Below are positions 36,590 through 46,254 of a DNA stretch of 64,000 bases, piece by piece (the first letter of the stretch is position 1; every line of letters starts with the position of its first letter). The position numbers and the translations under genes were made by a program. The stretch is taken from NCBI GenBank assembly GCA_963691705.1, contig OY829538.1, forward strand, positions 34,244,836-34,308,835. The letters run 5' to 3'. Origin of the DNA: Viola odorata. Its lineage: Eukaryota > Streptophyta > Magnoliopsida > Malpighiales > Violaceae. The notes below the pieces were generated by a model. The model did no database searches, was not told where the DNA came from, and worked only from the letters and a program-made list of their open reading frames with translations.

Positions 36590-37330
36590 ATACGAGAAAT
36601 GATGTATTTCACGCATACGAAATGAGATGCTGAGTTTGGTTGTATGCGAAAAATGATTGATTTTAAGCATACGAGAATTTATCGCTAGGTGATTGCATAC
36701 GAAAAATGATGGATTTTTCGTATGTGAGAATTTAAATGCTAGTTGATTGCATGCGAAAAATGACGGATTTTGCACATGTGAGAATTTAAATGCTAGTTGA
36801 TTGCATGCGAAAAATGATGGATTTTACGCATGTGAGAATTTAAATGCTAGTTGGTTGCATGCGAAAAATGATGGATTTTACGCATGTGAGAATTTAAATG
36901 CTAGTGATTTGCATGCGAAAAATGATGGATTTTACGCAGGTGAGAATTTAAATGCTAGTGATTTGCATGCGAAAAATGATGGATTTTACGCATGTGAGAA
37001 TTTAAATGCTAGTGATTTGCATGCGAAAAATGATGGATTTTACGCATGTGAGAATTTAAATGCTGACGTGATTGGCATGCGAAAAATGATGGATTTTAAG
37101 CATGTGAGAATTTAAATGCTAGTTGTTTGCATGCGAAAAATGATGAATTTTAAGCATGTGAGAATTTAAATGCTAGTTGATTGCATGCGAAAAATGATGG
37201 ATTTTACGCATGTGAGATTTAAATGCTATTTGATGGCATGCGAAAAATGATGGATTTTAAGCATGTGAGATTTAAAATGCTAAGTGATTTGTATGCGAAA
37301 AATGATTTATTTAACACATACGAGAATTAA
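36590..37330. repeat. 54-bp minisatellite in the solo LTR
   Basis: About 13-14 tandem units of about 54 bp with the core ATGCGAAAAATGATGGATTT and the border GAGAATTTAAATGCTAG. Units in the middle are nearly identical; the outer ones are degenerate. Because 54 is a multiple of three, it produces a spurious open frame with an 18-residue period at 36801-37115. Confidence 0.95.
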
Positions 37331-37379
37331 ATGTTGTTTTGACAAGTGCAAGAATATTTCAAATGTAGCTGACGATTTA

Positions 37380-38000
37380 CAGGGGATTTACAGCAGTTTG
37401 ATAATTTACAGAAAGTAAACAGTTGATATTTGCGGAAAATAAAACAATTGATATTGCGGAAAATAAAACAATTGATATTGCGGAAGAATTTCCAGCAGTT
37501 TTGCGAAAAATTAAAGCAGTTGATATTTACAGAAAATAAAAGCAGTTAATGTTGCGACCGACCATGTAAGCGGTATTGAATTTAAATTGCTGAAAGTAAA
37601 TTGCTGAAATTTAAAGTGCGGAAAAGTAAAGTGCGGAAAAGTAAACAGTTGATAATTTGCGGAAGGATTTCCAGCAGTGTGCGAAAAATTAAAGCAGTTG
37701 AATGTTTACGAAAATTAAAATGCGACCGACCATGTAGGCGGTATTGAATTTAAATTGCTGAAAGTAAATTGCTGGAATTTAAAGTGCGGAAAATTAAACA
37801 GTTGATAAGTGCGACCGACCATGTAGGCGGTATTGAATTTAAATTGCTGAAAGTAAATTGCTGGAATTTAAAGTGCGGAATTTAAACAGTTGATATTTTG
37901 CGGAAGGATTTCCAGCAGTTTGCGAAAATTTAAAGCAGTTGAATATTTACGAAAATTAAAGAAGCCACCGACCATATAGGCGGTATTTTAAATGACTGAA
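37380..38000. repeat. Second, longer-period repeat in the solo LTR
   Basis: A block with GCGACCGACCATGTAGGCGG followed by AATTTAAATTGCTGAAAGTA occurs about four times (near 37553, 37721, 37810 and, degenerate, 37963). Short GCGGAAAATAAA units lie between them. Confidence 0.85.
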
Positions 38001-39874
38001 ATTAAACAGTTAAATATAAATGACTGAGGTTAGATAACATGACAATAAATATTATGATAAAGAATGAGCAATTCACATATAAATAATTCGATAAACAACT
38101 TGATAAAAAAAAGCATACGAAATATTTTACGAAAAAAGTGAATTAATCAATTCATGTATAAAACATACGAAAAATAGCACGTATCATGAAAAACAAATAT
38201 ATGAAACATGCGAGCATTTTGCGTAAAAAAAAAAACTAACGAAACGAAGACTCGGAAAAAATATAAATGGGCTGGGCCCTATTTAAAATTTGGAAGAAAT
38301 GGGCCAGGAACAGCTCCTGGCCCAAAGGTAATTCATTTAAATGGTGATGGGCCAAGCCCATCACCTTTCTTCCTTTCCTTGCCCGAAGGGCCGCATGGCC
38401 CAAGTCACCATCTTCTTCCTCACGTCGCCGGAGGTGATGAACCAGGCGGCCAAATCGCCTGGTTCTTGACCCGAATGAAGCGTCTCCCTCCCAGCAGCAC
38501 AAATACATCATCACAGCAAGGAAAACGGGAACAAAGCAGTTGCATTTTTGGAGAAAACGGCAAGATGCATATTTACATTAATTAACCAAACAATTAACTT
38601 AAGCATCGATAATTTAAATGGACGTTAGCATGGTGAAATTAGACCGAAACTAAAGTGGTTGCAGCAAGTTTTAATGCTTGATTAATTGCCTAAGTTCTAA
38701 ACGAAATTTTAAACGAAAGGAAGAAAACAAGAGAGAGAACCGCTCACCGTGGTGCTGCTGCCGGCGTGAGGACGAAGGCCGGGAAAGGGACTGAGGGTGC
38801 GTGAGTTGGACGGGGAGAATGGAGAGGGGCAGTGGTTTTTTTCTTGCAAAATTTTCGGGCCCCTTTGCCGTTGGAAACGACGGCTATTTATAGCCGAAAG
38901 CAGCCGCGTGGTGGCCGGACGCGGGCTGCGCGTGGAGGAAGGGCCGGCTGTGATGATGGCGGAGCTAGGGGCTACGGGCTAGAGGCTTAGACGCGACGGG
39001 AGCAGGTGGCTCGGGCGTGGGCTGCTTCGCTGGACTCCCTCGGCACTGTTCACATGCATTATGCACAATAAATTGTCAACCGTTGATCTGGTTGACTTTC
39101 GTTGGTTGACCAGATCAACGGTTAAGATCAAAGGCCTTTAAGTCTCATTTAAATAGCCTCGAGCCGAGTCTCGCGGGCAAACGTCCCGACTTTTCGAGCC
39201 GAAGGTACTGGCGCGTAGAGAAAAATACGCCGGTTTTAACCGTCTACAGCGAATGACGAGAACTCCTCGTTTAACGTGTTTATTTTCGCGTTCAAAAACG
39301 TGAAATGTTTGAACGGAAAAATAATAACGTTGCGCCGAAAATTACACGAGTCGCTGTAGGCCGTTGCGACCACAAAAAAATCTAGCAACTAGTTGATGGA
39401 AAACATTTTAAAGTCGAGCTATTGTCCGAGCAGGCTTACTCGGGTCCAATAAAAACTCGAATAAAAATAATAATAAAATAATAAAAATACTAAAAAAATG
39501 TGCTAAAATATTAAAAATCCTAAAAATCACGAGATGATAAAAAATGAAGAAAAAACTAGCAAACGACTGCCAGATAGTAAAAAACGTGAGTTTTAAGGCT
39601 AAAAATAATAATGATAATAATAATGAAAATACTTGCCGAAAAATTAAAAACGCGATTTCGAAAGCTGACGAAGCTAACGATGATGCTAAAACGCGTTGAA
39701 AACCCTAAAAATGCTAGCGACAGTAACTTAACTACAAACGACTGTAATTTAAGTAAAAATGACAGTAATTTAAATAAATGACAGAAATGCTAAAATTAAG
39801 TAAAAATGGCGTCAAAATTCGGGTATCAACACCACGGGTCTCTAGAGAAATCGTCTGGTTCTAGTCGCAACCAT

Positions 39875-40342
39875 AATAAGCTAATGAAAAGAAAATCTTA
39901 AGGGATGAAGTGATACCTTGAATGGAAAGATCCGCGGGCAAATCGGCGAAGGGCGGAGGACAAACGAGAACCTTTTCCAGAAAAAATGCAGAAAGGAGAG
40001 AAAATTTGAAATGAGGGAAAAAAGCAGTAGAAAGAGAAGATAAACCCTTTTAAAGGACCAAATATCACTACATTAATTGAATCGCAATTGTGCGAGGAGG
40101 CGTGTAAAAGAAGTGGGCCACGTGGAATTATGCTCAGAGGTTAGAAGCAAGCAGTTATTTGCCACGACCTACCAAGTGGCAGTTAATGACTGGTCGAGTC
40201 AAAACCATCGCAGAACGCTTGACCCAGTAAGGTTAACGCCTCCATCAGTCATCAACAAAATAACACAATGACAAGAGAAAGGAAACATCAGTTTATTTAT
40301 TGAAAGCCATACGACACCTACACCGCACCTAACGCTACGCTA
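39875..40342 (-). promoter_or_regulatory. Antisense g2 upstream region (Tat-A)
   Basis: Upstream of the g2 ATG on the minus strand lies a TTTAAAAG TATA-like box (40046-40057), about 170-180 nt before the start. A perfect CCACGTGG G-box is at 40118-40125. Both are present at matching places in Tat-B. Promoter function is inferred. Confidence 0.55.
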
Positions 40343-40756
40343 CTAATCCTCATCAGGCCAGTACATGTCATAGTAAAAAACATCGTCATCATCCGAGAGT
40401 GGCAGACCTCCGTTGTAAGGAGGAAAAGGTTCGTCAATCCTTTTTTCCTGACCCAGCAGCGCCGAGCTCTGCCCGTCCGCAACGTTAGCAATCATTGCCT
40501 CAAAATCTGTGTCATGAAGAGAATCTTTTTCCAAGACGGGAGTGACAGAAGGAAATTGTCCATTATCCTTTCACTTGGGGAAAGCGGAAGGAATGTTAAT
40601 CGCCTCAGAGGTCTTCTTCCTCGGCCTTTTGCGGCCCTTCCGGCGGACTGGCGACCTCCATGGGGGCGACGGAGGAGGATGATCCGAATCAGGTGAAGTT
40701 GGAGGAGTCGACGGAGAGTCACGCGCCGGAGTATTAAGGAAATAAGAATCTGTCAT
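40343..40756 (-). pseudogene. Tat-A antisense gene g3
   Basis: ATG at 40756-40754 and TAG at 40343-40345; about 138 codons interrupted once by TGA at 40569-40571. The N-terminal half is Ser/Pro-rich (STPPTSPDSDHPPPSPPWRS) followed by a basic patch (RRKGRKRPRKK). The C-terminus is acidic and aromatic (DDVFYYDMYWPDED). The Tat-B homologue (59032-59487) is open. A CTATTTAAT box (40826-40834) lies about 70 nt upstream. I recognise no domain; the basic patch could be a nuclear signal. Confidence 0.65.
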
Positions 40757-41250
40757 TGATTCACAAGTAGTCCAGGAAAAGAAATAAGAAGAAGAAGGTG
40801 AACAAGAAAAGGGAAAGAAAACCCCATTAAATAGCTGAGGCAAAAAGGTACCCGATCTCTTTGCGTGTCCCTTGAAAATAATAAGTACACCTAGAGAAGA
40901 ACAATCATAATTACAGAATCTGATATGGCGCACACAACTGTTCGAGAACTGCGCCAATCAAAAGGCACAAAAAAACCGCCCAATCACCCACCACGGGGAG
41001 CGCGGCGCAAGGAGCGATCGAGTGAACATTTATTGCTAATTCAGGCACCAAAGCACTTCATTTCAAAGAAGACTCATTTTCGGTTGGGCTTATAGCAACC
41101 GTACCTGACTAAAGTAGCAAACAACAAGAGATCAAAGGTAGAAGACAGAGCAATAATTAAAGCGACATTTTATTTAATTATGGCCTGAATGGCCTAAGCA
41201 CTCAAGCGCATACACAGAAATTATAAAAACTAAGGAACAACGACCAAAGG
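40757..41250. other. Tat-A spacer between antisense g3 and g4
   Basis: Contains the g3 promoter region. At 41073-41092 it holds CTCATTTTCGGTTGGGCTTA, a direct repeat of the motif that immediately precedes the 3' LTR. Confidence 0.6.
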
Positions 41251-41634
41251 TCAAGCATGGGACCCAACATCATCGTCTTCAAGAGCAATAGGGATCTCTC
41301 TTAGAGCATCCGCCACTAAGGACAATTCGGCGGAGGAAACCCTCATACCCTTCAAACAACACACCAGCAGGTCTTTTCTATGCTGCAACATAGTAATGGT
41401 CACCTCGATGCGGGAGATCACAACACTCAGCTTCGACACATTCTGTATAGGACTGAAATCCTCTATAGAAGCAGCCCCTTGTCTGGACAGCAAAGGGGTC
41501 ATCATTCCCTGAAGCTCCAGGACATCCTCAGAGGTTTTAGTCAGCATGGTCTCCATGAAACCGATGTCAGACTCAACAAGGTTCTTCAGGCTGTGTGCCT
41601 TCGAGATCAGAAAGTTCTTCATAAGATCATCCAT
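41251..41634 (-). CDS. Tat-A antisense gene g4, 127-residue protein
   Basis: Open frame of 127 codons, ATG at 41634. It is mostly helical in appearance (MDDLMKNFLISKAHSLKNLV; KTSEDVLELQGMMTPLLSRQ) with an acidic tail (ALEDDDVGSHA). The Tat-B counterpart has exactly the same length (59988-60371) and high similarity, with one nonsense codon. A TATAAATT box lies 60-67 nt upstream (41694-41701), again matched in Tat-B. The gene sits between two copies of a 20-bp motif (41073 and 41825). The function is unknown. Confidence 0.65.
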   Translation of the reverse strand: MDDLMKNFLISKAHSLKNLVESDIGFMETMLTKTSEDVLELQGMMTPLLSRQGAASIEDFSPIQNVSKLSVVISRIEVTITMLQHRKDLLVCCLKGMRVSSAELSLVADALREIPIALEDDDVGSHA

Positions 41635-41844
41635 AGTAAAAAATCAGAGGAAGGGCAGAAACGGTCGTGAAAAAAGCAGCGTGATAAAAAGACAATTTAT
41701 AGGCAAGAGAAGAATGGCGATTGGAAGAAACATATTTCTCGATAGACAAATAATCTCTACGCGTGAAAACCAGTTGATTTGACAAGAGTAAGGATGAAGC
41801 GGTAGCCCTTGGTAAACACTCGGGCTCATTTTCGGTTGGGCTTA

Positions 41845-42423
41845 TGATAACAATGCCCTTGACAACAAGGGCATTTTCATCTTATACCCCGTGGTGGGGG
41901 GAAAAAGCTGCTACTACCGCCCCGGCAGCACCGAGGCTATCGCCTCTCTCTACGTGATCGACACTGGGATGGTCGACATCAGAGAGGGGGTCCCACACAT
42001 CACACTGTCATGATGCAGGGCGTTATCCCATCCCAGGCCAAGTTAGGCATCTCAAGAGGAGGGTAGACGTTGCCTTGCCTAGGTAACGTCTACCCCCATA
42101 TCTATATCTAAGACAATGATAGTGTATTCCATCAGCGAGGCACTCTAACCCCCCTTGACGGGAGCGTTAGCATCTTGTGACCAAGATCACTCAGAAAATG
42201 CTCCATTTTTGCCTATAAATACCTCCGCCACAAAAGAGGAAGGTAAGCCTAAGATTGCTAGCAAAAGCTCTGCTATTTTACACAGCCATACTGACTTAAG
42301 CATCGGAGTGTTTACGCAGGAGACCCCCTCCGGCGTTGTGCAGGTACATCGGACGCCGTGGACGGTCGACCTCAAGAACCATAATCCTCTACTACCCTTC
42401 AGCAAACCGTCCGAATCTTATCA
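41845..42423 (+). mobile_element. Tat-A 3' LTR
   Basis: A 579-bp LTR from TGATAACAATGCCC to GAATCTTATCA, so its ends form the short inverted repeat TGATAA/TTATCA. TATAAATA lies at 42214-42221. It keeps the TTAAGCATCGGAGTG segment and a degenerate GC-rich hairpin that the 5' LTR has lost. The sequence immediately before it (CTCATTTTCGGTTGGGCTTA) is not purine-rich. Confidence 0.9.
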
Positions 42424-42975
42424 CTAAACACCTAATTCTTGGTAAGGATTGAGTGAGCGTACTTGTGATTCGTGAGACCGATCTGTTCTTATTATCGTCT
42501 CATTCGTAATTGATTCGAGTTCTGTTTTAACAAACCGGTTCCCCTCTAGGCTAAGACTTGATCAATCTTAGGCAAGACGACGAATTTATAGCCAGTCACG
42601 AAGGGGATGAGCGAAACCGGAGTGACGCAAGTAGGCAGCTAGCCTCGCGGAGGTTAGTGGACTTGGATTGATATAGGCCTAACCAGACTGACAATCTAGG
42701 GCTCCGAGTTGGGAGTAGCTTGGCCTAGACTCTGTCTTTCCCTACGCCATTGAGAAAACTCATGTGCCTCAAGCTAGTAGCCAATTTGATAAACCCTTTA
42801 ACCAACAAGGTGTCCACTGGCCAGGATCACTAGGAAAGGGAGTTCCCGCCAAGTGGTTTCAAGAGGAGGAAAGTAGGATTGGAAAGGAGTTCCTCCCAAT
42901 CTATAGCAGAGTTATGAGAGAGAAGGAGAAAATCTAAAGGTCGATGATCGATTAAACAAGGAATGCGCTCAGAAA
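42424..42975 (+). mobile_element. Athila LTR2, second part
   Basis: Matches LTR1 from 12670 to about 13217 with few differences (for example GGTTCCCCTCTAGGC against GGTTCCCGTCTAGGC). LTR1 bases 12297-12669 have no counterpart, lost around the Tat-A insertion. The match ends at GAATGCGCTCA. The next bases (GAAAT) overlap weakly with LTR1 (CAAAT), then viral-type sequence begins. Confidence 0.9.
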
Positions 42976-43245
42976 TGGTAGCGGAGCCAAGTAGCTCTCT
43001 TTCTAGAGGGGGTAAGGGTAAGGAAGTTCAAACTCTTCCAAACTCTCACCACAGGAAGTTTTAGGTAATTTCGGCGTTGGTCAGCCGTTAAATCCGTTGG
43101 TTTAGCCGTAAAGCCCGGTGAGGTAGGTGGTCCCGGTGGTGGTCCCGACGAATTTACCCAAAACCTACTGTAGTAAGAGGAAAAGAAGGATTAGAATAAC
43201 CTTATCTTTATCCCAGCGGAAAGTTAGTTGTTAATCTCTGACATC
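42976..43245 (+). other. Caulimovirid-type primer-binding site and leader
   Basis: TGGTAGCGGAGCC at 42976-42988 differs at two of 13 positions from the tRNA-Met-type PBS TGGTATCAGAGCC of the Caulimoviridae. It begins on the first base after the Athila LTR match. A leader of about 257 nt without long ORFs follows up to the ATG at 43246. By convention circular genomes of this family are numbered from the PBS, which is also where minus-strand DNA starts. Confidence 0.65.
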
Positions 43246-44508
43246 ATGGAGAGAATTAGTAGTCTCTTTGGAAGTTCTAGCAATAATAATAGTAATAATA
43301 AGCATGAAGAACAAGACGATCTAGATGACTATAATAGACAAGAAGTGCATATTGCAAAAATAGAACAACAACTTAGAAATTGGACAATTCCTAAGGAAAA
43401 GGTAAAAGACATATACGAAATAGGATCTTTTAAGTTATTTCACGACTATGTCATAGAAATGACAGAAAGAACAGTTCCAGTAAACTCCTTACAAAAGACA
43501 ATTCAAATGATTGAAGAAAGACAAATCAGGAATTTTAGAAAAAAATATAAATTCTTACATATTGGATTAGTACAAATAGCTGCCAAACCTTTATACCGGT
43601 TAGGAATGGATACCCCTATCCTAATGTGCTTAAGAGATGCAAGATTTAAAAGTTTTAATGACTCCCTATTAACTATATTTCAGTCAAACTTGACACGAGG
43701 ACCAGTCTATCTAAATTGCTATCCAAACTTTACAGTTTCATTGACAGATCCCAACATACTAAAAGTGTTAGTTCTAAATATTGATACTTTAGACAACATG
43801 ATTGAAGGTTCTAAAGGTGTAGCTTTAATATACATAATCTATTACAAGGTTATGTCCACCAACATAAGCCCAAGAGCTTTAAGACATTCACCCAAAAATT
43901 AATCCCTTTTAATAGAAGCCAATACTGAACATGTTATGATACAAACTCCAAAACTTTTACAATGGAATCAAGTATCCTTTCTAGACGAATGGATTGTACC
44001 ACGAATAAATGAATCTCAATCACTTGTACCCAGAACCCAACCTGCAAGGACGGAAGAAGATGACGAAGGAATTATTAGATTAATATTTGAACCCCATAGA
44101 CGGAGCATTAATATAACAGAATTTAGACCACTAGAATCCTCAAACATGACAACCTCTAGAAGATCGACTAGCAGTCTCGAGGTACCGAGATCTAGACTTA
44201 TTAGAAGTCAGTCAAACTCTGTTTTAACAGGAGTTAATTTAGCAGGAGTAGACTTCAATAGGACTATACCCAGACCTATTTACACAGACCAAAATACTTT
44301 TCAGACTTGTGAGCAAGAACCAGTCAGATCTCCATCACCTACAGAAAGTGATATGAGATATACAAATCAGATAAATGTAATCACCAAAAAGTACGAAATT
44401 GATAAAGGAAGATTGAGAAAAGAATTTGACCATCCTTCAAATAATGATATAAGAACCCACTTTTTTAATTATTTCACAAAGGAACAAAAGGACAGTATTA
44501 GAGAATAG
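43246..44508 (+). pseudogene. Endogenous pararetrovirus movement-protein region
   Basis: ATG at 43246. An Asn/Ser-rich start is followed by a domain that reads as a 30K-superfamily movement protein of the Caulimoviridae (around residues 80-215, with FLHIGLVQIAAKPLYRLGMD and GPVYLNCYPN). The frame is interrupted by TAA at 43900-43902, continues in the same frame through an acidic, Ser-rich linker, and stops at 44506-44508. The movement protein leading the main ORF suggests a petuvirus-, florendovirus- or solendovirus-like relative; I cannot choose among them. This is a partial, inactive copy fixed in the genome. Confidence 0.78.
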
Positions 44509-44524
44509 TTTTATACGTATCTAA

Positions 44525-45304
44525 ATGAAGTTCAGACACATGTACTTTTTCACGTGGTTCAAAAAACATCGAGAACTATTAGACACAAAAAATATAAATG
44601 TCATAAAAACACAGATTCAAACATGGCAAACTACTACTAATACAGAAATAAAGGCGGTATATCCACCTTTAGAAGAAATCAAGATAAATCACTTCAACCA
44701 TGATATCTTAGCATCCCTTATAAGAGATGTAAAGGAAGAAAACAGGGAAGTAAAACTAAAAGACATAAAAAATATTCAATCCCAGAATAATTATACTAAT
44801 ATTATGCTTAATACCATGACACAACAGTTGAATACAATAGAAGAAAATACTCCTCCTAAAGTACACTACACGAGACATACCTATATAGGAGAAGGAAGTA
44901 AAATCCTAATAGAAAAACCATTAAAGATCAGTAACCCCTTAATTAAACCTAATACGATTCCAGGGTTTAAAGAAAACTTCAAACTCTCAAGAGAAGATGA
45001 GCTTTTAGGAAAAATCAGTCAAGCGTTAGACAAACTAAACACGAGATCAAAAAACCAGATCTCAGTACTAACAAGAGAAAATCTAGAAGAAATAACAGAA
45101 CAATTCAAAGGACTAGAAATAAATAAATTAAGAGGAACAAATTATCAAAGACATAATATAAAACATTATTATCCAAGACCTTCCTTTCCTGACATGCAAT
45201 TAGAAGATAAGAACACTAGACAACAAAATAAATATGACGGTCTAAGCATTGATGAATGGAATTTAGATGGACAGAGTAAACATGATATAATGGAATTTAG
45301 ATGA
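44525..45304 (+). pseudogene. Endogenous pararetrovirus, region upstream of the coat protein
   Basis: Continues the polyprotein in the next frame, so a frameshift lies between 44508 and 44530. The 259 residues are Lys/Glu/Asn-rich with coiled-coil character (EEITEQFKGLEINKLRG) and end with an EWNLDGQSKHDIM stretch of the kind found before the coat protein in related viruses. The coat protein, protease, RT and RNase H are all absent: sequence changes to Athila 3' UTR at about 45303. Confidence 0.72.
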
Positions 45305-46254
45305 GTCTGGATTTTTTGTTGTCTTTTTATGTGTGTTTTTAGGCATGTGTGTCTTCTGTTTTGATTGAGTGTCGGCAAAAGTCTGGACTATGCATGAGGC
45401 CTTTCTCTTAATATCTTAACCTTGACCTTTAGCATCCTTCACCTTATGACCCCGTAACTTTTGAACAAGGCATTTCAATGGGTTAACATATTCAACACCG
45501 GTAAGGGTACGATTTCGGGTACCTTTTAAACATCCATCTAGTACATGATTATGAGGTCTAGCATTGTGTAGCAGACTTGACAAATAGACGAGCTTCTACC
45601 AAAAATATTTAATATCCCCTTAAGGAAAACTGCTAAGTGGTAAATGGAGTTTGTTGCCTTGTGTTGTGCTGAATTTGCTCTAATGTAGAGAACTACTTTT
45701 ATGTCCAGTAATTGCATGCTCTAAATATATATATATATATTATGAAATAAAATGACTTGATATTTTTTCCTCACTAAGTGAAAATATTCAAGAAACTTTC
45801 GAGAGCAAAGAAAAAGAAAAAATGTATTTGTCTTGATATTTATGCCTCACTAAGCATTAATATTCAAGAAATTTGTAGCAATACTGGCAAAGAAAATTTT
45901 CAGAACAAGGCAATTAAATGATGATGTTGAGTAGTTGAATTAAGGGGAGAATACCCAAGTCGGTGGTTGTCTTGTCTTGTTGAGTCTGTTGTAGAATGCA
46001 AAGATGTTATGGTCATGTGGAATTTGGATGTTTGGGGTGTTGAATAGGCCATGTTCATAAGGGTTGGGATCCATTGAGAAGTATGCTGACTGTCATAGGT
46101 ATGAAGGTGTAAAGGGATTGGCTAAGGGTATTCTATCGAGGAAATTTGTCATTGTGTGTTTTTTCTATTTTCCCAGTTTTGAGTCTTTCTTTTATTTTCT
46201 TAGTTAAGAGTCCAGTATGCTTGGGGGCAAGCATTGTTTAAGTGTGGTGAGGTT
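45305..46254 (+). mobile_element. Second copy of the Athila 3' UTR
   Basis: Nearly identical to about 21950-22965 (few substitutions; the CT repeat is absent here). It keeps the AAGTGTGGTGAGG motif at 46240-46252 directly before the LTR. The junction with the viral segment is within TTAGATGAGTCTGGATTTTT, where short matches to both sides exist. Confidence 0.92.

Larger units (their letters stand above)
35761..39831 (-). mobile_element. 4.07-kb solo LTR (Ogre/Tat-like) inside Tat-A g2
   Basis: Flanked by CCACG on both sides (35756-35760 and 39832-39836). On the minus strand it starts TGTTGATACCCGAATTTTGAC and ends GGGGGCGCGACA, termini I associate with very long Ogre-like Tat LTRs. A CTATAAATAG box (38884-38893) read on the minus strand would be its promoter. 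No PBS, gag or pol is present, so it is a solo LTR left by LTR-LTR recombination or a whole short element. It holds two minisatellites. The family name is an inference. Confidence 0.75.
33676..39874 (-). pseudogene. Tat-A antisense gene g2 (split by a solo LTR)
   Basis: The start codon is at 39874-39872. Exon 1 is interrupted after 43 nt by the 4.07-kb solo LTR and resumes at 35760 (TSD CCACG), ending at the donor 35098|GTGAGT. Exon 2 begins at 35029 (after TTATCAG) and runs to a donor at 34390|GTGAGTAAT. Further coiled-coil-like frames reach 33676, but their exon borders are uncertain. Exon 1 is a diverged relative of g1 exon 1 (compare FFVLELPS with FFVVNLPE) and ends at the same phase-1 intron after Met-Gly. 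Exon 2 is basic then Pro/Ser/Thr-rich. Nonsense codons (for example in the first 43 nt, at 35574 and near 34715) and a frameshift kill this copy. Confidence 0.65.
23171..42423 (+). mobile_element. Tat-lineage Ty3/gypsy element Tat-A (nested, defective)
   Basis: Two related LTRs (23171-23732 and 41845-42423) enclose gag, protease, RT, RNase H, a second archaeal-type RNase H, integrase, a six-unit tandem array and an antisense gene cassette. The second RNase H between the first RNase H and integrase is diagnostic of the Tat lineage. A foreign solo LTR (35761-39831) sits within it; without that the element is about 15.2 kb. There is no target duplication. On the right the host Athila LTR resumes 373 bp further along than where it stopped, and the left LTR lacks its first 15 bases. 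Confidence 0.9.

Noticed and set aside
36801..37115. Open frame with an 18-residue repeat
   Set aside because: It is only the in-frame reading of a 54-bp minisatellite within a solo LTR; no start context and no domain.
38208..38585. 125-codon open frame in the solo LTR
   Set aside because: Lies in the U3/R region of an LTR with the promoter on the other strand; no recognisable protein features.
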